64,000 bases of DNA, from contig CM077005.1 of the NCBI GenBank assembly GCA_039090855.1, forward strand, positions 14,547,921 through 14,611,920, given 5' to 3'. The translations under genes and the position numbers were made by a program. A model generated the notes under the pieces. That model searched no databases. It was not told where the DNA came from and was given only the letters and a program-made list of their open reading frames with translations. Positions 20,840 through 31,118 of this stretch are shown here, piece by piece. The DNA comes from Macrothele yani. Lineage: Eukaryota; Arthropoda; Arachnida; Araneae; Macrothelidae. Position 1 is the first letter of the stretch. Each line of letters opens with the position of its first letter.

Positions 20840-22031
20840 GAGTCACATTATTGTGACCACCAGCTAATACCCAGAGTAACCATCGTGTACAGCGTGAACA
20901 GGAGCTAGACGGGTTGGGAGTGACTCAATAAGGTGCTGAAAGGTGTTCACAGGCATGTGGAGCCATGCTGACTGCAGTGCATCTGACAGCTGCTGGAGGA
21001 TGCATAGTGGAGGATCCATAGAGCGAACAACACGATCGCGGTGGTCCCACAGATGCTCAATTGGGTTTAAGTCTGAGAAATTAGGGAGCCAGGGAAGTAC
21101 TTTGAAGTCTTCATCGTGCTCTTCCAGCCACTCTCGGACATTTCTAGCTGTGTGACACGTCGCATTGTGTACTAGAAGATCCCATCCGCCCCGGGGAAGA
21201 CAATCAGCATGTATAGGTGTACGTGGTCTGCAAGGACGGATTCATAACGAATTCGGTCCAAAGTGCCTTCCACAGGTATGAGTGGACCCAGAGAATGCCA
21301 CGAAAACATTCCCCAGACCATAACGCTGGCCCCAACAGCTTGTGTTCTGCCAGCAATGGCTGAAGAGTGTTTATTCTCCGAAGTTTCTCACCTTATACGC
21401 CAACGTCCATCCGTTCGATGAAGCAGAAAAAACGCTCGATGTCCATCCGTTCCATGAAGCGCGACTCATCGGAGAAGGCAATCCTTTGCCAATCAGCGGA
21501 GGTCCAATTCCGATACTGCAGTGCAAATATAAGCCTTTTCTGCAGATGCACCTTCGTTAGCATAGGTGCAGTGACCGTCCGTCTGCATCGGAACCACATA
21601 CGCAGCAGGGTTCGCTGAACTGTCGTTTTTGGCACACTTCCGGTAGCTTCCTTGTTCATTGTAGTGCGTCGATCGGCCCTCACGTACTTTCGAAGCCGAT
21701 GTTCATCTCTCACATCAATGGCACGTTCCCACGTCGCTTATTCCCAATGGTGCCATTTCTTCAAATACGATACACTTTAATCACAGCAGCACTCGAACAG
21801 TTCACAAACTGCGCTGTTTCAGAAATACTGCCACCCTTGGCCCGAAAGCCGATAATCATTCCCTTTTGCAAATCTGATAAATCGCTCCTTTTATCCATGA
21901 CAGCAACGAGTGATATGTTTTCAGATTGCCTACAGCACACCTTATATACCCTCCAAGCCAGCTCACCACATGTGACTTCTTTCGTTGGCTACGCGCTGTA
22001 AAGTAGGAGGTGGTCACAATAATTTGAGTCG
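20840..22031 (-). mobile_element. Tc1-like element, family V, decayed
   Basis: The inverted ends share ATTATTGTGACCACC (left near 20848, right complement near 22008-22022). The length is about 1.19 kb. The minus strand holds a broken Tc1 transposase. Confidence 0.8.
20864..21898 (-). pseudogene. Tc1-like transposase, broken (family V)
   Basis: The start MDKRSDLSDLQKGMIIGFRA is at 21898. Next come the helix-turn-helix (GGSISETAQFVNCS), a frameshift to DEHRLRKYVRADRR, the first catalytic Asp in IAFSDESRF (near 21445), and then VHNATCHTARNVREWLEE, where the second catalytic Asp (expected just before NATCH) is missing. The Glu block DLNPIEHLWDHR follows. The end HDGYSGY-stop is at 20864. A repeat-like duplication after SDESRF (ERMDIERFF then IERMDVGV) is an added oddity. 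Confidence 0.82.
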
Positions 22032-22312
22032 ACTGTGTAGAAACTCCTACTGAATGGACTCCATTCCCGACCTCAACACACAACGTAAGTTCGTCCGTTT
22101 CTTCCGAATGAACACACGGAACTCCCAAGCGCTGATAAGGGGTTACCACAAGACTGAAACTCACGGACGGGATTGGCTCTCCGGTGACGGTGGCATGTGT
22201 GCAGTAGCACGTGATCATTGCACATCTGCTGCCGTGGGCTGTGCGTTCTGCTGCTCGGAGAGCTCGTTGACAACATGGATCTTTCGTATTAGAAGATAAT
22301 AGTGGCTGGAAT

Positions 22313-23480
22313 CAGAGTTGGAAACGGGTCAAAAATTTCGGACCCAGACCCGACCCGGACCCGTAACTGACCCGGACAAATCTGCTTTGAACTATACATT
22401 TGAAACTCAGTTTATGTTTATGTACATATAAACGTAATATATGTTTTCATCCCAATAACTGCTTGATATTTAATAACTGAAATCCTTTTTTAATAATAAA
22501 ATTCGGTTACTTGCTAAATTTTAGTGCCATTTTTAGTGCCACTATTTTGCGTAATCCAGAAGTAATGGCTGACTATGACCGTGACCATGGAGTATATTAC
22601 AAATGGGAATCATTATTTACGATTAGACAAATGCATTTTTTAAATGTACTTTGTTCGCTCTTTCCACGCTTTGATGCAGGTGCGCATACTTTCATATAGA
22701 ACGTTAGATTTTTGGTTCCATAATCTTTTATTACACCGTCGACATCTTTCTTTGTAATTATACACTTTCCACATTTTGAACAACAAGCCAGACCAAACAA
22801 CACAGAATTATTTACCGGTTCCTTAATGAAACGAAATAATTTCCAGCCCTTGCAGTTTTCAACAAGCACGTTTTGTTGGTCTCGACGTCTTTCTGAATCT
22901 CCTTAAAATTAAATCCATCCATATTAACAAATGAGTTAATGTCGACATGACATGTCATGGAAACGCGATGTTAGCACATCAATCGGAAGCCTCTGAATGC
23001 TCAATGTAAAAGATGTGATGTGAAAAGTAACTCTTAGTCATACAGTGAACTTCGCACGGACAGAGTGAGTCAGCTGAGAAGTAGGCGAATGGCGTTTGCC
23101 TGTACCTTGCCCAGGACAATCTCACTGTGAAAGAACGCAAAGGAAGGATCTTTTTACGAATGCAGTCGGTGTGTTGTCTGACGTCGGTTGGTGAAAATCT
23201 TTGTTGCTTTAAGAAAGAGGCGACAATATTTTTGCATGGCAAATCATTATTCACTCCGTGGATAATGATTTGCGTAATCCAGAAGTAATGGCTGAGTACT
23301 ATCGACTACAGAATTCCACAACGCGCATTTTTCTTTGGGATATATTTTTCTCTTTTCAAAAATAAAACGGAAATAAAACCGGGTCAAAATCGGGTCAGGA
23401 ACATCTTGACCCGACGCGTTGGACCAGTAAGAAATTGGCGACCCGTTGACCCGTTGACCCGTGACCCGCTTCCATCTCTG
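22313..23480 (-). mobile_element. hAT element 1, non-autonomous
   Basis: Classic hAT ends, CAGAGTTGGAAACGGGTCA at 22313 and TGACCCGCTTCCATCTCTG ending at 23480, are flanked by a perfect 8-bp duplication GCTGGAAT (22305-22312 and 23481-23488). Subterminal GACCCG repeats occur at both ends. A 24-bp direct repeat containing GCGTAATCCAGAAGTAATGG occurs at about 22550 and 23271. The inside retains a possible BED-type zinc finger on the minus strand. Confidence 0.88.
22597..22869 (-). pseudogene. Possible hAT BED zinc-finger remnant
   Basis: The 90-residue frame contains GLACCSKCGKCIITKKDVDG and, 14 residues on, GTKNLTFYMKVC. The CxxC pair followed by a Gly-Thr-x-x-Leu stretch resembles the BED finger near the N-terminus of hAT transposases, though the final His pair is not intact. 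It sits inside a well-delimited hAT, which supports the call. No catalytic domain is present. Confidence 0.45.
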
Positions 23481-23504
23481 GCTGGAATATAACAGGAATA
23501 GTCT

Positions 23505-23568
23505 TCTCTCTCCCTTCCCTGGAACAAGTTGCCCTAAATTAAAGACGGGCGACAGCTCATAGCCCGTC
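23505..23568 (+). mobile_element. SINE family A fragment, left part, split by hAT element 2
   Basis: CTCTCCCTTCCCTGGAACAA through to TCATAGCCCGTC is the 3' half of the SINE. It continues on the far side of the hAT at 25726 (AGCCCATTGAGTT), so the hAT entered a SINE. Confidence 0.75.
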
Positions 23569-23771
23569 CAGAGCCTGATTTACGCAAGGGCACACGGGAC
23601 CCGTTCCCAGGGACTCCATGGATTGGGGCCCCCAATTTAAGCACTAACACTTAATTTTTATTATTATGGCCAGCAAAAACGGCGACGGCGGCGTGCACTA
23701 GTTAATTTTCACCGAGCGCAAATATGCATCCATATGTTGCTTCAAAAAAATCGCTTATTTATATCCATCAT

Positions 23772-23979
23772 GTTTCTTTTTTTTTATTGGAGGTTTAACG
23801 ACCACCATGAGCAACTCAATGGGTTATAAGAAGTCGCCCGTCCCTAATTTAGGGTAACTGGTTCCAGGAAAGGGAGAGAGCCAGTGCCATAAGACAAACA
23901 CAGCATCCATACCTCACGGGATTCGAACCCGGACCCCTTTCGGACGAATGATCAGAGGCCATCGCTTAGACCACAGCGC
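23772..23979 (-). mobile_element. SINE family A, head slightly truncated
   Basis: T-run, GGAGGTTTAACGACCACCAT, CCCTAATTTAGGGTAACTGG, and the B box as GGGATTCGAACCC reversed. It breaks off at GACCACAGCGCA, missing the last bases of the head, exactly where a perfect hairpin begins (23980). Confidence 0.9.
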
Positions 23980-24039
23980 AACATTTTATCTCCATCTTTC
24001 AAATGTATATATCCATTTGAAAGATGGAGATAAAATGTT
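23980..24039. repeat. Perfect 26-bp inverted repeat (hairpin)
   Basis: Arms 23980-24005 (AACATTTTATCTCCATCTTT and CAAATG) and 24014-24039 are exact complements separated by 8 nt (TATATATC). It abuts the broken head of the SINE at 23772-23979. Confidence 0.95.
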
Positions 24040-24179
24040 TACTTTTAATTTACAATTTCTGAGTCAACATTTATTAGGGTCAACATTTATTGTTTCTTGC
24101 ACTTATTTAAGTAGATAGTACTTGTGTATTAAGGCAGCACTTCTTGCTCTTTATACAATTAATTACAACCGCAATTATA

Positions 24180-25580
24180 CACTGCTGGCCACCCAAAATG
24201 CAACACCAAGAAGCACACGAGATAGCAAAGCCAGATTTACTGGACACATAACAACAGATACAAAGACGAAACGATTGAGCTTACAGGCGACTTGCGGAAC
24301 ACACAGACATCAATAGTTCGTGTGGCCCCCATGGCTGGTAATAACGGCCACTACACGCCGAGGCATCGAACGAAAGAGGCTTTGGATGTGGGCTTGGGGT
24401 ATGTCGGTCCAGGCTGCTTCCACACGTTGCCATAGTTCATCAGGCGTAGCCGCGGGTGATGCTTGCTGGGCCACTCGGTTGCCGATCAGCGACCAGACGT
24501 GTTCGATGGGAAACATATCGGGAGAACAGGCGGGCCACGGCAGCAGTGACACTTGGTGGGCCGTGAAGAATTGTTGCACGATGCGTGCCACGTGTGGGCG
24601 CGCATTGTTCTGTTGAAACGTGGCCGCTGGCAGGTCCTGCAGATAAGAGAGGACTACAGGCTCCAAAACGTCGGAGATGTAGCGGTGGCTGTTGAGTGTA
24701 CCGGCGATGCGTACTAGAGGGGTGCTAGTGTCATATCCAATTGCGCCCCAAACCATAACGCCAGGCAACGGACCGGTATGGCGATGCATAAAGCAGGCGT
24801 CATACAGTCTCTCGCCGCGGTGCCGCCACACGCGGATCCGACCATCGTCGTGTTGTAGGCAGAAGCGGGATTCGTCGGAGAAGGCAATGTCGTGCCATTC
24901 CGTAGTCCAGGTGCGGCGTTCAACAGCCCATTGCCGCCGCACTTGCCGGTGGTGTAACCTCAATGGTAATTGGAGCAATGGGCGCCGTGCAACAAGTCCC
25001 CTCTCCTGCAGACGACGTCGAACGGTACGTGCTGACACAGGTTGTTGCGCAACACACCCTAATTTCTGCGCTAACGTTCGTGATGTGACGGTGCGAGCCG
25101 TCAATGCCCGCCGCACAACATACCGGTCCTCTTGTTTGGTGGTGTGCCGCGGCTGCGGCAATCGCTCACGTCGGTCCGTCCGTCCCTCCTGCACCCACCG
25201 AATCCATACTCTCCTCACGTGGCTGGATGTCTTCCCACACGGGCGCCGATGTCTCGGTACGATAAGCTGCTGTCGCGATAAGCCACTATTCGTCCTCTGT
25301 CGAACTCCGAAACGTGCTGGAATGACTGCCATATTCTGCAACGAGGCATCAGGAAGCTTCCCACGCACAGGTCTTGCAGCACAACACATTTGCACTACTT
25401 ACACCCCGCCTTCTGTGCACCCTTCTTATAGTGCTTTGCGGTGGCGTGCCGGGCGCATATGATTTTCATATGCCTGCAATGCTAATCGTTTGCATGTTCT
25501 CTCGCGGGCGACGCATGCTGCGAATTTCAGGCCAATCGGATGCTTCCTTCTTGGTGTTGCATTTTGGGTGGCTAGTAGTG
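24180..25580 (-). mobile_element. Tc1-like element, family IV, near full-length copy
   Basis: The ends CACTGCTGGCCACCCAAAAT (left) and GGGTGGCTAGTAGTG (right) are flanked by TA (24178-24179 and 25581-25582). It is 1.4 kb long. It is nested in hAT element 2, so it is younger than that element. It is the best-preserved transposon in the window, yet its transposase has a frameshift and a catalytic substitution. Confidence 0.9.
24310..25349 (-). pseudogene. Tc1-like DD34E transposase, nearly complete but inactivated
   Basis: The natural start is MPRCRIWQSFQHVSEF at 25349. A 1-nt shift near 25220 moves the reading into the long frame that carries the rest to GGHTNY-stop at 24310. Domains: helix-turn-helix (YRDIGARVGRH, TVRRRLQERGLVARR), then the DDE fold with Asp in IAFSDESRFC, ATFQQNNARPH and CSPDMFPIEHVW. 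The second catalytic residue is Asn (QQNN instead of QQDN), read from AAC on the minus strand, and the Glu is 34 residues on. The Asp-to-Asn change alone should abolish catalysis. The rest is a long open frame, so inactivation looks recent. Confidence 0.9.
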
Positions 25581-25725
25581 TAGCATAATTGCGCGAAGCA
25601 CCGGGGGTGCTGCCTTAATACGCAAGTATCATTATTAATTTATTAAGAGTACGATTCATTTCCGGGGATAGGGGGCCCCCTAGTTGTGTGCGCCCAGGGC
25701 AACACTAGTCTTTAGTCGGGCTCTA

Positions 25726-25740
25726 AGCCCATTGAGTTTG
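25726..25740 (+). mobile_element. SINE family A fragment, right part after hAT element 2
   Basis: AGCCCATTGAGTT continues the SINE interrupted at 23568. It is short and is called only from its position. Confidence 0.5.
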
Positions 25741-25838
25741 TTTTTTTAATTAAAGTTTTAACGACCTCCGTGAGCAACTCATTGGGCTATAAGCAGACGA
25801 CCGTCCCTAATTTAGGGTCACCGGTTCGATCGGAAGGG
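25741..25838 (-). mobile_element. SINE family A, 3' half
   Basis: T-run, GTTTTAACGACCTCCGTGAG, GGGCTATAAGCAG and CCCTAATTTAGGGTCACCGG; it breaks off in a G-run at 25835-25845. Confidence 0.8.
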
Positions 25839-25849
25839 GGGGGGGTGCG

Positions 25850-26363
25850 CGCGACCAATTTATGTACATGTACACTGAATGAACAATGCGTTGGATAACC
25901 TTTCACTTTCGGAACATTATCAATTTATCACTGTGTTGGTTGAACTAAGTTTTTGGCAGCGTTCTGGTTTAAGCATGTCGAATGCCATCTTCCGATTTAC
26001 GCAGATTGGATGGCAGTAGATCCAGGGACCTGATATCCGATTGGAGTTCGTCCCGATGGGATAAGATCTGGGGACTGGAGGTAATCAGAGTGAAACTGAA
26101 GAAAATCTCATTTTTCTAGAATCACTCCGAGGCAGTGTGGATGCTGTTGTATAGTCCATTATCCTTTTGGAAGTATCTATCATAAGGAATAAAGAGAGAG
26201 ACCACAGTTGGATGAACTTGCCAGCCGGAGGAGTATAAAGTATTGAATTAAAAAAATTATATAAATAGTTTTAAATTTTTCAAACGAGATGTTACACTCA
26301 CTGAAGAATACAAAGCAAATAAAAAAGGTCACTGTCATGCATTCAATAAGCATGCTAAATATA
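25850..26363. other. No gene; start is a dispersed repeat
   Basis: 25859-25925 is a reversed match to 20367-20431 (shared CAGTGTACATGTACATAAA and GATAATGTTCCGAAAGT). The rest is unassigned AT-rich DNA. Confidence 0.5.
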
Positions 26364-26456
26364 CACTGAAGTAGCAAATTACTCGGAACAGTTAGCTAAT
26401 AACATGTTGAGTCGCTATTTACCTTCAAAACAGCCTCGATTCGATGTGGCATGGGC
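26364..26456 (-). mobile_element. Tc1-like 3' end fragment
   Basis: After TA at 26362 come CACTGAAGTAGCAAATTACT and then, on the minus strand, codons for MPHRIEAVLKVNSDSTCY-stop, the usual C-terminus of a Tc1 transposase. A SINE truncates it at 26457. Confidence 0.55.
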
Positions 26457-26676
26457 TTTTGTTTTGTTTTTTCTATTGGATGTTTAACCACCGTGATCAA
26501 CTCGATGGGCTATAAGCAGTCGTCTGTCCCTAATTTACTTCCACTGGTTATAGGGAAAGGAGGGCCAGTGCCGTAAAACAAACCAACATCTATGCCTCAC
26601 CGGGATTCGAACCCAGACCCTTCTCGGACGAATGGTCATGAGCCAGCGCATAAGACCACTTCGCCACGGGGACGGC
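26457..26676 (-). mobile_element. SINE family A, degenerate full-length copy
   Basis: T-rich start, GGATGTTTAACCACCGTGA, and the head reversed (GGGATTCGAACCCAGACC, TTCGCCACGGGGACGGC). It abuts a second, opposite SINE fragment. Confidence 0.88.
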
Positions 26677-26722
26677 CCCAATGAGTTGCTCACGGTGGTC
26701 GTAAACCTTCAACAAAAAGAAA
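26677..26722 (+). mobile_element. SINE family A, 3' end fragment, opposite orientation
   Basis: CCCAATGAGTTGCTCACGGT and GTCGTAAACCTTCAAC plus an A-rich tail form the last 45 bp of the SINE, head-to-head with the preceding copy. Confidence 0.75.
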
Positions 26723-28006
26723 ATTGGTCAACAGTTCACATGGACAATCGCTCCACTGTACGATCTCACTTTTCATTCAAATTTCGAAACGAAATCTGCG
26801 ACACAGAAAACTGGTTGACTATATTTGAGTTTCTGTGTCTTTGGAACGCAATAAATAAATGGTTAGAAATTTGAATGTGTGATTTTGCCTGGTTCAACAT
26901 TTTTTAAGTACAGCTGGTACGTGCAACTGTTATTTCAACATTTCTAACAACTGTGACTTTTCCTACTTATGGACACAATGCTACTTAGCGTGTTCATTGC
27001 TGTAGGTATCGTCGGACTTTGTATCACTACAAAATTGCCTGTTAAAACTGCGTAAAGTATTAGAAAATATTGTATATTTCCCCTCTCCGAAGTCATGCTG
27101 CAAAATATCATGCTAATAAATATAACCTTTATCTGTAAAGAAAGGGAAGGAAATTGAAGTTGAACCCTCAACCAGAAAAGTCACCGAGTCCATCTAGTAC
27201 ATTCTGAATAACACAAAAAATAAATCTATAGGAAAATCATATTAACTCTGTTCCTCTTCTGTTGCTGTTCATATTTTGCCGCTATTCGGTTTTGTTGCGA
27301 GACCCTCCAGCCTCCTTGAATTTTATTAAAAAAATAAATATTTCGTAGGTGAAAAGGTTTAAAAAAAGTCTTTTGCTTCATGAAAAGAACAGTGGAAATA
27401 TCAGCGATTTACGATCAATATATACTATCAAAATCTGAACACCTTACCTGTCACGACATTCTCTCTACGTGTGGACAAAATTTAACCCTGTAATATAAAA
27501 GGAACAACGTCCTATTTAAAGTTAAATGATTTCTTTCATTATTTTCACTACTTAATATACTTTTTAAAAAAGCATTTTCTTTACCCACTTCAAAACCCTT
27601 AAGTGATACCTGAAACATAAACAAAGAGTAAAGTTGCCAGATCTGAAATCGCGACACTTACTTTTAAATTCCTGGGACTGTATTTTAGAAGTTTTAAAAA
27701 TAATCGGAAAGAGAAAGTGACTTTTTGACTTTTATGGAAATTGTTAAAGAAATCATGGTTGAATGTCACTACTTATGGCCAAGGTCTATTAGAGTTCTAA
27801 CAAGCTGTCAGTACAGAGAGGTAGGAATCAAGCAACGCTATGAAGGAGTTTGATACACATCATGACGTCACGAAGCAATCGTCCAGTCCACGGTGTATGA
27901 TAGTTATGTGGTAGAACTCTGGAAAAAAAATTCGCCCGTTAATGCTACTTGTCACTTGATGGCGCGACCAACGTGTGGGCCGATGACTTTACACAACCTT
28001 ATGCTT
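26723..28006. other. No gene recognised; contains one MITE end
   Basis: AT-rich unassigned DNA. At about 27862-27906, GACGTCACGAAGCAATCGTC and GTGTATGATAG match, reversed, the MITE at 29297-29515, so a half-copy is present. Confidence 0.45.
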
Positions 28007-28458
28007 TCTTATGGTGGTTTCACCTAAAATCTGTGCCTTATGTTTCCAATTGTAAAACTTCTATACATATTTTCTTTGCAATTAATGTACTTCCAAGGAT
28101 GAAAATGTGCACATCGATAAAACTAACTTTAAGTTATAGCATGGGATACTTAATGCTTGCTAAAACATAACCATAATTAAGCAATCCTACATTTGTTTGT
28201 CTACTGACGTCATTAATGTACAGGTAGCGCCATCTGTTAACAGGTCTGAACATTACTCAAAGGAAAATGATTGATTTTTCATATAATTATTGTTATGTTT
28301 TAGCAAGTATTCAGTACCCCATGCTATAACGTAAAGTTAGTTTTATCGATGTGCAAATTTTCCTCCTTGGGAATACATTAATTGCGAAGAAAATATGTAA
28401 AGAAGTTTTACCATTGGAAACATAAGGCAGAGATTTGAGGTGGAACCACCTTATGGGA
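28007..28458. mobile_element. Foldback MITE with arms of about 165 bp
   Basis: The left arm starts CTTATGGTGGTTTCACC and the right arm ends GGTGGAACCACCTTATG. The arms also share, in inverted order, CCTTATGTTTCCAA and ACATCGATAAAACTAAC. The loop of about 120 bp (28172-28291) is unrelated. The two small open frames over the arms are reverse images of each other and not genes. Confidence 0.8.
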
Positions 28459-29296
28459 AAAAGAGGCAGAAGGATTCGCTTTTTAAGAATGCTGATTTGC
28501 TTGGAATTGAAGAAGCAAAACTTGAAATTCTTTTTAAACATGCACTTTTGTGCCTACCAGATAGGATACCGTCAATTATAACGATGTACATGTTAATTTA
28601 TGATTGATAATTGTATAGATTAGTAGGCATGAATTGTATTTCATGCTCCGACACCTTTCTGCAGGATAATTTAATTTTCTATATGTAGAACAGCATGTTC
28701 AAAGCGGTGGGTAGTAATTTTTTTTCCATCGTAAAGTAGATTTTTTTTACTAGAAACAAAAAAAAAAAGAACAAAATGTTTATCTATGCATGATTGCTAT
28801 TGTTTGATGCCCTCACATATAATGCAAACAAATGCAGTGCCGGAGTTGTGTTGATGTCAAAGCATAAATCAATGATAGTTTTTCATCTGTTGGGGGCTTT
28901 AAAAGTTGATACACGTTCTTTACATGTCGAAACCTGCCCTACAGTTCGATGCAAAACACTTTCGTCCCATATCAAAAAAGTAAGAATCAAACTGAATCTA
29001 GTTCGTCACATAGCTGCACCATAAATTTTAATCTCCTAAATTAAAAAGGAATTGATGTCTTTTAACTCCTGTAGAGAAACTTCAACTTTTCTGAAATTTC
29101 AATACCACACATCTACGCAAAGTAATTAATAAAAATATTTGTGACAACTTTAGATTTAGCACTGATGAAATCATAAACGCTATGTATTTCTATGGTGATT
29201 AGGGTAAACGATCGGCCCACAACTCCTACACGCCCCCGGCTGGCCATGACATTAACCATCCAATTTTCTAACTGTTAATTATATGGGGAGTTGTGT
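28459..29296. other. No gene recognised
   Basis: AT-rich DNA with several A- and T-runs. No transposon end or coding motif is seen. Confidence 0.45.
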
Positions 29297-29515
29297 CACC
29301 TGACTATCATACACTGTAGTCAAGGCCCGAAATACGGCCATCTAGATATCTAAGAGCTCAGGCGATTGCTTCGTGACGTCACGATAGATGACTAAAATCT
29401 CTCCGATTGGTTGGTTCTAGTTTTTCTGTGCATTGTGACAGAGTCAACCAATGGTGTTAAAGATTTTAGCTGCTCGTAGTGACGTCACAAAGCAATGGTC
29501 CAGGCCTGTTAGATG
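29297..29515. mobile_element. Short MITE with TGACGTCAC in both ends
   Basis: Inverted, imperfect ends share ATTGCTTYGTGACGTCAC and CTAAAATCT (left about 29361-29402, right about 29457-29500). ACTATCATACACTGTAG at the left also occurs, reversed, at 27885-27900. TGACGTCA is the cAMP-response palindrome; whether any factor binds is unknown. Confidence 0.55.
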
Positions 29516-30179
29516 CCTAGACGGCGAAGCCCAAGGCCAACCGGAGAGAACGCCTTTATGACTAGGAGAATTACCAAGAAGAATGGGAATTTTAAAAGGT
29601 GTCTCCTCCCTTTCGCAGCAGACATTCAGCTGCTTATGAAGTTCCTTTGAAAACTGCTCAGGAGAAACGGCAGATATCACGCAGCATCTCTTATCAGCTC
29701 ACCGAGTGTCTGTGGTTTTTTGTAGCATTTCAACGTCGCAAGATTCTGAGAACTATTCATCATAAGACGTTTTAAATGAGAATCCACGGAACAAAGACAT
29801 TGGAGAGAGATAGACTGGCAAACGTAATGCTGGCGGTTCTGAAACGACGAAGGCCAAATGAACGTGCAGTGCCATCTATGAATGAGGGGAAGTTGGCAGT
29901 GAACAGATGCCTATTGGAAAGCAATAACGTTTGATCCAATTCATAATGTACTGCAGAAATTGCGTAGAAAGAATGTTCTCTTACAGCCCGAGAACTTACT
30001 AGATCAAATTGTAATTAGCAAGTGCTCATATCCGAGAAGAAACAAACAAGACTAGTCAGCAGAAAAATACAAGACTATATCGCGGCCGGCCATATACACA
30101 AAGCAGAGAAATAATAAAAGGGAAGAAAACTACTAAACAGGAAAATTTCGCGTCATATACACTTAAATCTTAAATATAC
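29516..30179. other. No gene recognised
   Basis: Unassigned DNA between a MITE and an AT-rich repeat block. Confidence 0.4.
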
Positions 30180-30810
30180 ATCACAATCTTAAAGATTTTT
30201 TTAGAACTGAAATACCCGAGCAAACACTTCAACATATTAGTTACTCCTTACAATGGCAGCTTCCTATGTATGCCAGAAGTAGTATTCTCTTTTCCAGTCT
30301 ATTCTTCTCCAATGTGTTTGACCCTTAAATCTTAAAGACGAATAATACACTTAAATCTTAAAGACACATTAAATATGTCTCCAATGTCTTTGACCCTTAA
30401 ATCTTAAATATCTCCCTTCCCTGGAATCAGTGACCCTAAATTAGGGACGGGCGACTGCTTATAGCCCATTGAGTTGCTCACGGTGGTCGTTAAACCTTCA
30501 ATCAAAAAAAAAATCTTAAATATAAATATACACTTAAATCTTAAAATATGTTAATTTTAAAGATACATTAAATATACACTTAAATCTTAAAATATGTTAA
30601 TTTTAAAGATACATTAAATATACACTTAAATCTTAAAGATACTTCGAAATCTTAAAGATGCTTCAAAATCTTAAAGATTTAGAACTGAAATACTCGAGCA
30701 AACACGTTAACACACTAGTTACTCCTTACAGTGGTGGCTTTCTATCTGTGTCGGCAGTAGCATGCTCTTTTCCAGTTTATTCTTCCACAATGTCTTTGAC
30801 CCGGAAGCGT
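30180..30810. repeat. AT-rich duplicated block with short tandem units
   Basis: CACTTAAATCTTAAA with AAAGATACATTAAATA recurs through 30345-30640. The flanks 30222-30325 and 30690-30800 are a direct duplication (shared GAGCAAACAC, TAGTTACTCCTTACA and CTCTTTTCCAGT). A SINE lies inside at 30412-30511. Confidence 0.75.
30412..30511 (+). mobile_element. SINE family A, 5'-truncated
   Basis: CTCCCTTCCCTGGAATCAGT to the A-run. The 12-bp duplication AATCTTAAATAT flanks it (30400-30411 and 30512-30523). Confidence 0.88.
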
Positions 30811-30914
30811 TACGTCTAAATAACAGCGCACTGTTCTTCCGCAGCCTTGAAACTAGACATGTTTTTTTTTTTTTTTTTTAACTTTCCTTATTTATTTATT
30901 TTTTCTGAACAAAT

Positions 30915-31118
30915 GAAACGCAGTGTTCTAAGCGATGACTTCTGATCATTCGCCCGAAAGGGGTCCGAGGTTAGAATCCCGTGAGGCATGGATGTTGTGC
31001 TTGTCTTACGGCACTGGTTCTTTCCCTTCCCTGGAACGAGTGACCCTAAATTAGGGACGAGCGACTGCTTATTGTCCATTGAGTTGCTCACGGTGGTCGC
31101 TAAACCTCGAATAAAAAA
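30915..31118 (+). mobile_element. SINE family A
   Basis: The head lacks its first ten bases (CGCAGTGTTCTAAGCGATGA). The B box is GGTTAGAATCC. The body is typical and ends in an A-run. Confidence 0.85.

Larger units (their letters stand above)
23569..25725. mobile_element. hAT element 2, containing a SINE and a Tc1
   Basis: The left end CAGAGCCTGATTTACGCAAG begins at 23569 and the right end GTCGGGCTCTA finishes at 25725. The 8-bp flanks AGCCCGTC and AGCCCATT differ at two bases. The interior holds a reversed SINE (23772-23979) and a Tc1 (24180-25580). Subtracting these leaves about 550 bp with no coding potential. The inverted 15-mer GTATTAAGGCAGCAC / GTGCTGCCTTAATAC brackets the Tc1. Confidence 0.7.

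Noticed and set aside
24310..25395. Intact 361-residue transposase gene
   Set aside because: The first 58 or so residues are in the wrong frame, the true start is at 25349 in another frame, and the second catalytic Asp is Asn.
27949..28541. Two small genes with similar proteins (WFHLKSVPYVSN and WFHLKSLPYVSN)
   Set aside because: They are translations of the two arms of one foldback element and so resemble each other by symmetry.
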